Part shown: in pieces, positions 1-8,291 of the stretch
How positions within the stretch are numbered: the stretch's first letter is position 1
Layout: every line of letters starts with the position of its first letter
Translations under genes and position numbers: made by a program
The notes under the pieces: model-generated
Seen by the model: the letters and a program-made list of their open reading frames with translations, nothing else
The model's database searches: none
Told to the model about the DNA's origin: nothing
NCBI GenBank assembly: GCA_001798135.1
Contig: MGRJ01000003.1
Location: 1-38,904 of the forward strand
DNA from: Deltaproteobacteria bacterium RIFCSPHIGHO2_02_FULL_40_28
Lineage (GTDB): Bacteria > UBA10199 > 2-12-FULL-40-28
DNA: 38,904 bases
Reading direction: 5' to 3'

Positions 1-44
1 ATCGTTCTTCCATTGATATTTGATTGTATTTGGATCCCATTGCA

Positions 45-503
45 TCACTTTATACAAAAAGTGTTGCACTTCGTTTGTGAATTTAGGCTATCAAGCCAAT
101 CTCTTAAAACACCAAAGGCCTGGGCATAGGCATTGTAAGCCTCTTGAAAATAATTTTGTTCGTGAAAATCGAGAGCTGCTTGAAACAAAAGAAAAACATC
201 TTGAAGAGGAGTTAATGCAAGAGTGGAATCTAAATCTTCAACAGAAAATTCAGGCGGAATATCAGCTAATGGTCTTACACTTCTTTCTACACTGGGGCCT
301 GTAGCACCTCCCGTTATTGCTTGCAGCTCACGTGCTTGCGTGAGCAAAAAACGCATGTCAGCTTCAGAAACTTGGCCTGTAAGGGTTAGACGAATAGCTT
401 CTGGCGAAGTTGTACGTAGGTAGGCAAGGGCTTGAAATGTGCCCGTAACAGTATCCACTGCTTCCATCAGAATTGTAAAAGCACGATCTGCATCAATAGC
501 CAT
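45..503 (-). CDS. Hypothetical protein, about 152 aa
   Basis: I do not recognise a family. The start is well supported: an ATG preceded by AGGAG at 5-nt spacing. No signal peptide or membrane segment is visible, so the product is probably cytoplasmic. The C-terminal third (residues about 100-140) is rich in aromatic and Ala residues in an amphipathic pattern resembling a single TPR-like helical pair, with residues such as FQAALDFHEQNYFQEAYNAY. The N-terminal part looks helical too. It is divergent from the lipoprotein gene at 597. Its opening (MAIDADRAF) resembles in style the short unprocessed N-termini of the large proteins at 2596-6948 and 36124-38739, but I see no real homology. Coding is likely from the ribosome binding site and composition; function is unknown. 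Confidence 0.6.
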   Translation of the reverse strand: MAIDADRAFTILMEAVDTVTGTFQALAYLRTTSPEAIRLTLTGQVSEADMRFLLTQARELQAITGGATGPSVERSVRPLADIPPEFSVEDLDSTLALTPLQDVFLLFQAALDFHEQNYFQEAYNAYAQAFGVLRDWLDSLNSQTKCNTFCIK

Positions 504-541
504 AAAACTCCTATAAACAGGACCTTATCGGAAAACCATCT

Positions 542-569
542 AAAAAGTTGCGAAAGATAACAACTTTTT
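542..569. other. Inverted repeat in a divergent intergenic region
   Basis: The arms AAAAAGTTG (542-550) and CAACTTTTT (561-569) are perfect complements around a 10-nt loop. It looks like a low-GC terminator, but no plus-strand gene precedes it inside the window, and it lies between two divergently oriented genes. It may be an operator or may be chance in AT-rich DNA. Confidence 0.3.
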
Positions 570-596
570 TCAAATTTTGCCGAAAATAAGAGAGAG

Positions 597-863
597 ATGA
601 AAAGACTTGCTTTTTCAATATTGATCCTCCTTTTTTTAGGGCTTGACGCTTGTGGGGTAGAAGATAGGGCCTATGATCGCACTCAAAGTGAGGAAGGAGA
701 TGGTTCAGATGGATCAGCTGAGGGAAGCGAATCAGAATGTGAAACTAACCAGTTTTTAACAGCTGATTGTGTAGAATCTGAAAGTAGCAATAGTGCAGCC
801 TTAACCACCGAAAATTCAGAAAATTCCGAAGAATCTAACCCAGAAGAAAATCCAGAAGAATAA
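597..863 (+). CDS. Small acidic predicted lipoprotein, 88 aa
   Basis: The N-terminus has a short positive region (MKR), a hydrophobic stretch (residues 4-16) and a lipobox-like LDAC with Cys at about residue 19, so export and lipidation by signal peptidase II are likely. The mature part is very acidic and low in complexity, rich in Ser, Glu, Asp and Asn, and ends in a tandem NPEENPEE. One Cys pair (ECETNQFLTADC) could form a disulfide. A GAGAGAG sequence just before the ATG could be the ribosome binding site. The -2 position of the lipobox is Asp, which is unusual. No family is recognised; such tails often act as surface spacers, which is inference. Confidence 0.6.
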   Translation: MKRLAFSILILLFLGLDACGVEDRAYDRTQSEEGDGSDGSAEGSESECETNQFLTADCVESESSNSAALTTENSENSEESNPEENPEE

Positions 864-964
864 AAAAAATATTATTGATACCCCCTAGTTTTTGTGACAA
901 AAAGAACGAATAACACGCGACCACTAGTGTGATGTAACAAAACAACAAAAAAAGGAAAAGGCTT

Positions 965-1405
965 ATGAAAAAAATTGCAGTTTTTTTATGTGTATCGGTT
1001 CTGTGGTTGTTACCCCTCATTGCTTTGGCACTACCACCTCTAACAGCTGGAAACATTGATACAGGAAGGGCTGACATCAAGGTTTGGGGAGTGGCAGCCA
1101 CTGGTTCCTCTCGCGATGGGAGCACAACCGGACAAGAGGGAAGTTTTGAGATACAAAGGGCAACCACCTATCAGGATGGAAAGATATGCCATAATTTTGG
1201 TTCAGCCTGTTATTGTGGAACCACAAAATACTGGATCACTCCTTCAACCATGAGTCGCTGGAAATTTTATGTCCCCAGCAATGATGGCACAGTTGCTTGT
1301 CCAGCAGGTGTTTCTCCCACAGGAGACGCAGACATCACATCTGGCCAAAGGGAAAGAACGCCAAGAGATCAAATCAGAAAGGCTCGCACCATACCTACAC
1401 GTTAA
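965..1405 (+). CDS. Small secreted protein, 146 aa, unknown function
   Basis: A clear Sec signal peptide is visible (MKK followed by a hydrophobic core to about residue 22, with an ALA-LP type cleavage region). The ribosome binding site AAGGAAAAGG lies a few bases upstream. The mature protein has four Cys residues at the centre and C-terminal half (CHNFGSACYC and one before PAG), suggesting disulfides in the periplasm or outside the cell. The tail (RERTPRDQIRKARTIPTR) is basic and probably disordered. It is on the same strand as the lipoprotein gene, 101 nt downstream. I recognise no domain. Confidence 0.6.
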   Translation: MKKIAVFLCVSVLWLLPLIALALPPLTAGNIDTGRADIKVWGVAATGSSRDGSTTGQEGSFEIQRATTYQDGKICHNFGSACYCGTTKYWITPSTMSRWKFYVPSNDGTVACPAGVSPTGDADITSGQRERTPRDQIRKARTIPTR

Positions 1406-1434
1406 GATTGTTTTTTGATACACCCTCTGAAAAA

Positions 1435-2061
1435 CTATGGCAAGACGAGTGAGTGGGACAATCTTATAAAATTATTTCGACATTCTTTCCAATTAAAAGG
1501 TTCTAACATCCTCGGCATGGGTTCTTTTTCTGCATCATCAAAATACGTAAGGCTCTTGAGAATGTGATATGTATTGCCGCGCTCTTTCCCGTATTTCTTG
1601 GGTATCAAGTTCAACAAATCCTGCAAACGATAACCGTGTCTCAAAATCGTCTGGAGGTCAATAAAGTCCTTGCGACTTCCTCGGCTCGATATGGCAATAA
1701 GCTTCATCAGGGCAATATCCTGAATATTAGCCAGAAAAAAAATAGGATATTCCACAGTTTTAAAAATAAAAGGATCTACCACGCAGAAAAAAGAAATTTT
1801 AACCCCCTCCATAAAAATGGTGAGAGTGTGCTCGTCCTCCTGCAGTGTTCTGTAGGAGGAAATTTTTTTTAAATCGGGGTGAAGTCGTTGAACATTAAAC
1901 TTATCAGTCCTAAAAAAATCAAAATCTTCGGAAAGTCGATGGCCTAGCTGTAGGGCTAAGCCTGTTCCTCCAGCCAGAATCCAATCTGTAAAATCGAAAC
2001 ATGACTTTTTAGCTTTCTCTAATAAAATCTTACTCCCCTTTGGAAGGACCTTTTCATGCAT
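1435..2061 (-). CDS. Nucleotidyltransferase toxin of the AbiEii/AbiGii (DUF1814) type
   Basis: The 208-aa product has the signature of AbiEii-family nucleotidyltransferases: residues 31-50 contain GGTGLALQLGHR followed by S-E-D-F-D, giving the GGT-x-LA and paired Asp of the NTase fold. A later motif (DIALMKLIAISSRGSRKDFIDL) matches the conserved Lys/Asp region of the family. Known members transfer nucleotides to RNA and serve as toxins of type IV-like toxin-antitoxin or abortive-infection pairs. I chose the ATG at 2061 because AAGGTG lies upstream at suitable spacing and because the 40 codons before it belong to the preceding gene read in another frame. The start lies 43 nt inside the 3' end of the HTH gene, so translation is probably coupled. 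The NTase assignment is strong; toxin activity is inferred. Confidence 0.8.
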   Translation of the reverse strand: MHEKVLPKGSKILLEKAKKSCFDFTDWILAGGTGLALQLGHRLSEDFDFFRTDKFNVQRLHPDLKKISSYRTLQEDEHTLTIFMEGVKISFFCVVDPFIFKTVEYPIFFLANIQDIALMKLIAISSRGSRKDFIDLQTILRHGYRLQDLLNLIPKKYGKERGNTYHILKSLTYFDDAEKEPMPRMLEPFNWKECRNNFIRLSHSLVLP

Positions 2062-2534
2062 GGCACACCTTCTCTTTCTAAAATATTCAACCAAAATTGT
2101 TTTGTCTTGATTGATTGAAATCGACACAGGGACACATGATTTAAAAATACTTGTCTTCCATAAAAATGGATCAACGTCCAAACATCCATCAGTGTTCCAA
2201 ACTCGATCACCCGTTCAACTATCCATATAGGATTTTTCATCAAGTGATGTTTGTTAATTTTCTGATCCCAAAACAGATATTTTATTTGGTTGATAACCCG
2301 TGTCGCCCCCACAACCGATAACGAAGTTGACAGAGCTTTCAATTGAATAACCACCTCACAACCCATGGCTGTACAAATTTTGTTCAATGTTGCAATTTCA
2401 AATCGCCCCCACCCATTTTCATACCGAGATAAAGCTGATACAGATGTATTGGCCTTTAACGCTAATTGTGAAAGCGATAATCCTTTACCAAGACGCAATT
2501 TTCTAAGGGTTGCCGAAAGATGATATTCATCCAT
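2019..2534 (-). CDS. XRE-type HTH protein, predicted antitoxin and autorepressor
   Basis: The N-terminal 60 residues form an XRE/Cro-type helix-turn-helix (LRKLRLGKGLSLSQLALKA, then SVSALSRYENG). The C-terminal half carries a pattern of LFWD, then I-V-E-R-V-I-E-F-G, then a W and FYG, then FW near the end. I recognise this as the DUF6922-like region often encoded just before AbiEii-type toxins; that family name is from memory. It overlaps the toxin gene by 43 nt. Two in-frame ATGs exist. The first (2549) lies inside the predicted -10 box, so the second (2534) is preferred. No Shine-Dalgarno sequence precedes it. Regulation is probably by binding of its own HTH to the palindrome at 2541-2560. 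Confidence 0.75.
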   Translation of the reverse strand: MDEYHLSATLRKLRLGKGLSLSQLALKANTSVSALSRYENGWGRFEIATLNKICTAMGCEVVIQLKALSTSLSVVGATRVINQIKYLFWDQKINKHHLMKNPIWIVERVIEFGTLMDVWTLIHFYGRQVFLNHVSLCRFQSIKTKQFWLNILEREGVPCMKRSFQRGVRFY

Positions 2535-2540
2535 AGATGT

Positions 2541-2573
2541 TATTATCATATATGATAATAGTAATTTTTACAA
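2541..2573 (-). promoter_or_regulatory. Promoter with perfect 20-bp palindromic operator for the antitoxin-toxin pair
   Basis: Positions 2541-2560 are a perfect 20-bp palindrome (TATTATCATA joined to its complement). Read on the minus strand, a -35 TTGTAA (2573-2568), a 17-bp spacer and a -10 TATGAT (2550-2545) fit a sigma-70 promoter, with the -10 inside the palindrome. The expected transcription start is only a few bases before the ATG at 2534, so the mRNA would be leaderless or almost so. Binding of the HTH protein here would block RNA polymerase; that is inference. Confidence 0.6.
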
Positions 2574-2595
2574 TGTGATTTAATTTGAAAAATTT

Positions 2596-5500
2596 TTACT
2601 TAAAATATTCAAAAATAGAATTTGGATCCACTCCTGCTTCTCTAAGAGCTGCATCGTATTTGTAAGTGTCTTCTCTTTTCTCTTTGGCCTCCTTTTTTAA
2701 AAGCCTCAAAGCTGCAATGGCTTTTTCTCCCCCTATTTTACCCAAGGCTTCAATAGCGGCTCTTTTAATATCTGCATCATTTTCACGTGCACAGGTTGTC
2801 AGAGTTGAAACAGCCCTGTCATCCTTGATTTCCTTTAAAGCACGAATGGCACTTACCCGGTTGGCTTTATTGTTATTGATGTTGGCCACGTAAGTGCAAA
2901 GAGGTTCTACAGAGCTAGAATTTTTTGTGGAATAGAGGCTTGCGATGATGGCTGCTTCATTAGCAATACCGGCATGCCCAGAATTTAAAAGGCGATAAAA
3001 ACTAGACCAAACAACGAGATTGTCAGAATTTTTAAGCTCGTCTATAAAAATTCTATTTCGATCTAATCTTGGCTGCGCTTCCATAAGCTCACAAATTTTT
3101 TGCAAAGTACTCGTTTTGTTTCGTTTAAGCAATTCCTCACAAACTTTTTGAATCACTTGTGCATCACCAGCTCCTTCGAGAATTACTAACAAATCTGCAT
3201 CTGAAATATCGGGAAGCATGGTCCGATTATTTACCCTAACAATAGATTCCAGTGGCTCTGCATCGCCTTCTGATTTTTGAATAGCCAAGTGAAGAAGCGC
3301 AGGATACTCCGGGCTTCCAGACTCTTTTAAAATCAAAAGAACACTCACAAATAAATCTTTCTCGCCATCTTGAATGACTTTTTTGAGGATGGGGATGGCT
3401 CTGTCATTTCCCACAAGTTTGGGGAGGTACCAAAGAAGGGATCTGCGTTCTGGGGATTTTGGATCTGAAACCTCTTTGAGAATGAAGGCTAAAAAGTCAG
3501 GATGTTTTTCAATTAAGCCTTTCAGATACTCCAAACCATCTGTTTCATTATGACCTGCACCCCCATAGCGAGGAATACAAAGAGCAACAACGATGCCCAA
3601 ACGAACAACTTTATCCTCCCCTGGATTGAGTAAAATGGGTTCCAATGAGGAAGCCACTGAACCAACGGGGGTTCCTCGATTACTGGTTATGGTTCCTGCG
3701 GAAAAGGATGTGTCTAAAAGGAATTCCAATGTCTTTATCCTGAGCTCTTGCGGGTTTTCAGGATTCCCTAAAATATTCTGATAAACAGAAGTAAAATCCA
3801 TTCGGGGAAGTCTCTCATCATTTTTGTTTGCATCTAAGGCAGCTAACCTCACTTCTAAATTCTCACTTGTGTCCATGGCAAGAGTACTCACTAAATCTTG
3901 TTCTGCTATTCCAAGAAAAAATAAATTTGATCTTAATTGAGGATTTTCAGATTGGTTTTTTAAAATGGCTTCAACACTCCTCTGCAAAGAAATTTTAAGT
4001 TTTGGATCGGCTTGTGGATTCTTATTGATCATTTCCTTCAAGGCACCTGCAGCGTCAACTCTCACATCGATATTTTCATTAGGATCATTTAAAAAATTCA
4101 AAAAGGCAGTTCCTAATTTTGTAAGCGTTGCTTGATCCAAAGAAAGCCCACCTAAAAAATTTATGGCAGATCCTCTAACAAGAGGATTATCACTTCTATC
4201 TCGAGCTATTTTTGTCAAAGTTTCAACCACAAGAGAAACTTGATCTGGAGGGAGTAAATATTCCAGCTCCCAAATTAATTTGGAACGAAGATCAGGGTTG
4301 CTTTTTTTATCAGCAATAACAACAAGGGCTGCTTGGGTAAATTTTCTTGGATAATCACTTAAAGTTTCCTCAAAAAGATGGCATTTCCAATTGATATCCC
4401 GCAAAAAATAATAAATTTTAATTTTTGCCTCATCACTTAAAGTTGGAGAACTTAAAGCTGCCAAGCTTGCATCAATTAATCCCATGGAATTAAAACGTTC
4501 ATATTCTCGTACAAACTCTGCTTTTTTTAAGGCCCATTGATCGGCCTCCTTTTCCTTGTTGGGAAAGGGGGTAAGGCCAGGGAAAACCAAAAACACACTT
4601 AATAATTTTTCTTTAAAATCGTTTTTTTCTGATGGGTCTTGGAGAATGGCAACTATAACAGAAACATTGGCCTTCATCGTCATCAAAGCCCTAGCTGCTG
4701 CAAGCCTAAAACCTTCTGAATTTGATTTATCTTTTAAAATGGCTGTTAAAAAACTTTGTGCTTGTGTTGGATTAAGTGAAAACGCTGTAAGTAAAAGCCC
4801 CATTTCTTTTATGTTGGTAGGTTCTGATGTGTTACTAAAAAGACTTTGGCCGAGAGTTCCCAATTTTGTTTTTTGATCATCTGTGTAAAATTTGCTGTGT
4901 GTAACCAGAGATTCTGCAGCATTCATTCGTAAAATTGGATTTGTAGTACTATCCTGAAGAGTTGCAAATGCTTCTTCAAATGGAATATCGGGATTTTCTA
5001 CTCCAAACTGAATAGGCCAAAATTCGATATGCCTTGCTTTTGCTGCAGCTACAGCTTCTTCCCGTGTCCAACTTCTTCCTCTCAAGATCACCACATTTTC
5101 AGGATTATTAATTTCAAAATCAGTTAAAACAATAAGACGCTTCACCACAGTAGAACCTCGTGAAAGTTTGCGCTCATTAATCCACGCAAGTTTTTGGTCT
5201 CCTTCCATGGTAGTTCCCATGGTGTGCCACAGAGATTCAATGTAATAACCCTTCGTTTTAATAACATCAGAAGCTTGTTCTGCTGCCGTGCGAAGCTGTG
5301 CAATTAACTGAGCTTTAGAGGCTGGGTCGTTAAGGCTTGCGCGTGTGAAGGGAAGTAAAATGTGAGTGTTTGTATTTCCATACACCATCAACGCAATTTC
5401 AATAAAACCATTTGTTTGTACCTCGGCTAGCATTTGATCGATAATGGCTTCTGCATTTCCCACTGTTTCATCGGCGATAGAATCAGATACTGAATGCATG

Positions 5501-6948
5501 CTACCCGAACCATCAATACAAAAAGCCACTTGGTAAATGGTGGGTGGAGCCTCTGGGATGGTAAGACTTTCAAGAATGGGATTAATCGGGTTTTTCATTT
5601 CTTCAGGATGAGTTACTGCAATGGGCTGCCCACCTGTTTCTTGTGCTGTAGCTTTTAAACCATAAGAGTTGGTGTTTTCTGTTTGTGGAGTAATTACAAT
5701 AAGAGGTTTAACAAGAAGGCTTATTTCTTGGCTTACAACCCCACCCCGCCCGTCATCTACAGTAAAACGAAAACTAACAGTTTCTTCTTTTTCTACCTCT
5801 GGGGCTATAAAGCGTAAATTGATTTGATTTGGATTGATAAGATGAACCCAAGGCCCAGCCGTTTGCTCCCACGTTAATTGAAGCACATCATGGGGGTTTT
5901 TATCCGTAGCCGTGGCTTTTATGGTTACCGCATCCCCTTCAAAAACAGGCACGTGTGACTTGATGCTCGCTTCAGGAGCTTCATTGGCGTCTTCAATGAG
6001 GTAGTGAACATACCCCGTTCGATAATGCCCGTAGCGGTTACGAACAATAACCTCGAAGGTGATGTCTTCATCTTCAAAAACCTGCAAAGTTTCAAATTGT
6101 GGGTTAAAAACATTCCGCGAGGTAAGCCATTTAATTTTTGTTTCATTTCCTGCAACAATTTTCCATTCCACAGAGGGGTGAGCATCCAAGCCCGTAAAAG
6201 AATCTAGGGCCATATTTGTAATGGAACTTTGTTCTTCAACTTTTCCACCACCGGTAACCGAAATAGTAAAAGGGGTCGTTGCTTGTTCTATGCTGTAATA
6301 ACTTCCTTCATCCTTCCCTGTAACTGAATTGGTAATATCTAATTGCAGGCGTTCTACAAGCTCACGCCCTACAATAGTTTCATATTCTGGTAGAAGTTTT
6401 CCTGCAGCATCTGGTGGTTGCAAAGTCAACATACCGTTAGCAGGCATTGTTGCAGTCTTACCTCCTCTACGCATTAAAGGAGCTTCATTTAAACCATAGA
6501 GTTCCCCTTCAATTTCCACAGGGAGAATGGGAGTTAAAAAAAGAACTGCTTCCCGTGTCAGAGGTTTTTCATCATTGGGCACCAAAATTCCCTGATCATA
6601 GAGATGAGAGGCAATGGCATAAGCAGTATCAGTTACTTTTCGGGAAAGATCTGTTTCTCCAAATTGTTTTTGAAAATCCATCCAATTAGAGGGATCAATT
6701 CCTAAATAAACAAAAAATTCTTCCGAAATTTTTTCAGCTGTGGTGAGACTTAATTTTTCGTGAACATTCCTTAAGTAAGTTCGGATATTTTCTTCAACGC
6801 TAGAACCTGCGCTCACTAAATTTTCTGGAGCAACATAGCTTCTTGGTTCAAGTACCAAATGAAAAGACAAGCGCTCCGGATCAACTGTATCGAGCTCTTC
6901 ATCAAACAATAAACCCCCAACTGGGGGAATGCGCCCCGTATCAGCCAT
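2596..6948 (-). CDS. Giant protein: Ig/cadherin-like domain, vWA domain and HEAT-like repeats, about 1450 aa
   Basis: From the ATG at 6948, an N-terminal unassigned region (to about residue 320) is followed by an Ig/PKD-like segment (about 325-415, with FRFTVDDGRGGVVS near its end). Next is a von Willebrand A domain (about 470-640) with a MIDAS-like DGSGSMHS. The remaining 800 residues are mostly alpha-helical repeats of HEAT type, clearest at the C-terminus (RAAIEALGKIGGEKAIAALRLL). No signal peptide is seen; the vWA plus HEAT layout suggests a large protein-interaction scaffold. A longer frame starting at TTG 6984 exists but is less likely. It is transcribed toward the antitoxin gene, which begins 62 nt beyond its stop. 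Function is unknown; metal-dependent adhesion or complex assembly is the family-based guess. Confidence 0.75.
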   Translation of the reverse strand: MADTGRIPPVGGLLFDEELDTVDPERLSFHLVLEPRSYVAPENLVSAGSSVEENIRTYLRNVHEKLSLTTAEKISEEFFVYLGIDPSNWMDFQKQFGETDLSRKVTDTAYAIASHLYDQGILVPNDEKPLTREAVLFLTPILPVEIEGELYGLNEAPLMRRGGKTATMPANGMLTLQPPDAAGKLLPEYETIVGRELVERLQLDITNSVTGKDEGSYYSIEQATTPFTISVTGGGKVEEQSSITNMALDSFTGLDAHPSVEWKIVAGNETKIKWLTSRNVFNPQFETLQVFEDEDITFEVIVRNRYGHYRTGYVHYLIEDANEAPEASIKSHVPVFEGDAVTIKATATDKNPHDVLQLTWEQTAGPWVHLINPNQINLRFIAPEVEKEETVSFRFTVDDGRGGVVSQEISLLVKPLIVITPQTENTNSYGLKATAQETGGQPIAVTHPEEMKNPINPILESLTIPEAPPTIYQVAFCIDGSGSMHSVSDSIADETVGNAEAIIDQMLAEVQTNGFIEIALMVYGNTNTHILLPFTRASLNDPASKAQLIAQLRTAAEQASDVIKTKGYYIESLWHTMGTTMEGDQKLAWINERKLSRGSTVVKRLIVLTDFEINNPENVVILRGRSWTREEAVAAAKARHIEFWPIQFGVENPDIPFEEAFATLQDSTTNPILRMNAAESLVTHSKFYTDDQKTKLGTLGQSLFSNTSEPTNIKEMGLLLTAFSLNPTQAQSFLTAILKDKSNSEGFRLAAARALMTMKANVSVIVAILQDPSEKNDFKEKLLSVFLVFPGLTPFPNKEKEADQWALKKAEFVREYERFNSMGLIDASLAALSSPTLSDEAKIKIYYFLRDINWKCHLFEETLSDYPRKFTQAALVVIADKKSNPDLRSKLIWELEYLLPPDQVSLVVETLTKIARDRSDNPLVRGSAINFLGGLSLDQATLTKLGTAFLNFLNDPNENIDVRVDAAGALKEMINKNPQADPKLKISLQRSVEAILKNQSENPQLRSNLFFLGIAEQDLVSTLAMDTSENLEVRLAALDANKNDERLPRMDFTSVYQNILGNPENPQELRIKTLEFLLDTSFSAGTITSNRGTPVGSVASSLEPILLNPGEDKVVRLGIVVALCIPRYGGAGHNETDGLEYLKGLIEKHPDFLAFILKEVSDPKSPERRSLLWYLPKLVGNDRAIPILKKVIQDGEKDLFVSVLLILKESGSPEYPALLHLAIQKSEGDAEPLESIVRVNNRTMLPDISDADLLVILEGAGDAQVIQKVCEELLKRNKTSTLQKICELMEAQPRLDRNRIFIDELKNSDNLVVWSSFYRLLNSGHAGIANEAAIIASLYSTKNSSSVEPLCTYVANINNNKANRVSAIRALKEIKDDRAVSTLTTCARENDADIKRAAIEALGKIGGEKAIAALRLLKKEAKEKREDTYKYDAALREAGVDPNSIFEYFK

Positions 6949-7090
6949 AATGTAAGTGGATCTCCCAAGATAATGATAATGCAAGCCTTATGCCATGGAT
7001 TTAAATTATAACTATTTGATAATATTAAATAATTTTTGATTTAAAAATAAAAAAAGACATATTTTTGACGACCCTATCCTAAAAGGTAAT

Positions 7091-7160
7091 CGAGTTTTTT
7101 AACCACTAGTCAAAAAAACTAGTGATTTTATTTGACACCTATCAAAAAAACTCGTACCCT
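7091..7160 (+). promoter_or_regulatory. Promoter and operator-like repeat cluster of the first DUF4143 ATPase gene
   Basis: TTGACA (7132-7137), a 17-bp spacer and TACCCT (7155-7160) give a promoter whose start point falls at or beside the ATG at 7167. Around it are nested repeats: CACTAGT (7104-7110) and ACTAGTG (7118-7124) form a perfect 7-bp inverted repeat. CGAGTTTTTT (7091-7100) is the exact complement of AAAAAACTCG (7145-7154). The 11-mer TCAAAAAAACT occurs at 7110-7120 and again at 7142-7152, 32 bp apart. This looks like a multi-site operator. The -10 is weak. Confidence 0.5.
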
Positions 7161-7166
7161 TAAAAA

Positions 7167-8291
7167 ATGAAATCTCATCTTCGATATCTATTCCCCCAAA
7201 TTAAAAAAGATCTCCAAAAAAAAATGGTCTTTATTGGGGGGCCCCGGCAGGTCGGAAAAACCACACTCGCCCAGCAATTTATCAAAACAAATCAAACCCA
7301 AGCCTACCTCAATTGGGACAATGCCGATCATCGGGAATTAATTTTAAAAAGAGAATTACCCGATACCCCAATTTGGGTTTTTGATGAAATCCATAAATAC
7401 CGGGGGTGGAGAAATTATCTCAAAGGACTCTACGATGTAAAAAAAAATGAAAGAAAAATATTAGTAACAGGAAGCGCCAGACTTGATCTTTATAGAAGGG
7501 GTGGAGATTCACTCCAAGGACGGTATCATTACTTGCGGTTACACCCTCTTTCTGTTCCTGAATTAAAAATCACCCATCAAAAAGATTTTTTGGAACTTCT
7601 CAATTTAGGCGGATTTCCAGAACCATTCTGGGGTGGCAAAAAAGTAGAAGCTAAAAGATGGTCACGTGAATACAGACAGCGTTTTATTCACGAAGATTTA
7701 GCAAGCTTGGAACAAATTAACGATTTTGGAAATTTAGAACTGTTAATGCTGAGGCTTCCTCATCTTGTTGGCTCACCTCTTTCTATCAATGCTCTCCGTG
7801 AAGATTTACAATTGGCCCATAAAACAATAGCTAATTGGCTCACTATTTTTGAAAGGCTTTATTCTGTTTTCAGGCTTTCTCCGTATGGAAGTTCAAAAAT
7901 CAGGGCCGTTAAAAAAGAACAAAAACATTACCATTTTGATTGGAGTTTGGTTCTTAAAGAATCGTTTCGTTTTGAAAATTTGGTGGCCTGCCATTTACTT
8001 AAGTGGGTTCATTTTTTAGAAGACACACAAGGCAGGGAAATAGAGCTGAGATATTTTAAGGATGTCGATGGGCGAGAAGTTGATTTTATTGTTTTGGAAA
8101 ATGGTGTCCCCATGATGGCAGTTGAATGTAAATGGGATGATGATGAAATTGGCAAGGGGCTTCGGTTATTTAAAACACGTTACCCCGAATGTAAGGCTTG
8201 GCAAATTTCCGCTGTGGGGAAAAAACATTACGTGTCACCCCAAAACATTACTATTTGCCCAGCCCTTGTTTTTTTACGTGATTTTGTTTAA
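7167..8291 (+). CDS. AAA ATPase with DUF4143 nuclease-like C-terminal domain
   Basis: The 374-aa protein has a Walker A motif GGPRQVGKTT (residues 24-33) and a Walker B motif VFDEIHK (71-77), followed by TGSARLD and GRYHYLRLHPLS, typical of the AAA_14/DUF4143 family. A winged-helix-like middle section follows. The C-terminal domain has EVDF then VECK, the spaced Asp and E-x-K expected of a PD-(D/E)XK nuclease fold. The family is widespread and often multi-copy; its role is not established. A paralogue lies at 19240. No Shine-Dalgarno sequence precedes the ATG, consistent with the leaderless promoter described upstream. Its 3' end overlaps the convergent acyltransferase gene by 18 nt. Family assignment is firm; nuclease activity is inferred. 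Confidence 0.85.
   Translation: MKSHLRYLFPQIKKDLQKKMVFIGGPRQVGKTTLAQQFIKTNQTQAYLNWDNADHRELILKRELPDTPIWVFDEIHKYRGWRNYLKGLYDVKKNERKILVTGSARLDLYRRGGDSLQGRYHYLRLHPLSVPELKITHQKDFLELLNLGGFPEPFWGGKKVEAKRWSREYRQRFIHEDLASLEQINDFGNLELLMLRLPHLVGSPLSINALREDLQLAHKTIANWLTIFERLYSVFRLSPYGSSKIRAVKKEQKHYHFDWSLVLKESFRFENLVACHLLKWVHFLEDTQGREIELRYFKDVDGREVDFIVLENGVPMMAVECKWDDDEIGKGLRLFKTRYPECKAWQISAVGKKHYVSPQNITICPALVFLRDFV

Noticed and set aside
889-903. 15-bp palindrome TTTTTGTGACAAAAA before the secreted gene
   Set aside because: Short and A/T-rich; no promoter hexamers fit around it well enough to call an operator.
6949-6984. TTG 6984 as start of the giant protein
   Set aside because: It adds 12 residues without support, as AAGG lies too close to it; the ATG at 6948 is the simpler choice, though its own ribosome binding site is weak.
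919-7110. Shared 9-mer ACCACTAGT at 920-928 and 7102-7110
   Set aside because: Nine bases in common over 6 kb can be chance, and the surrounding sequence does not match.
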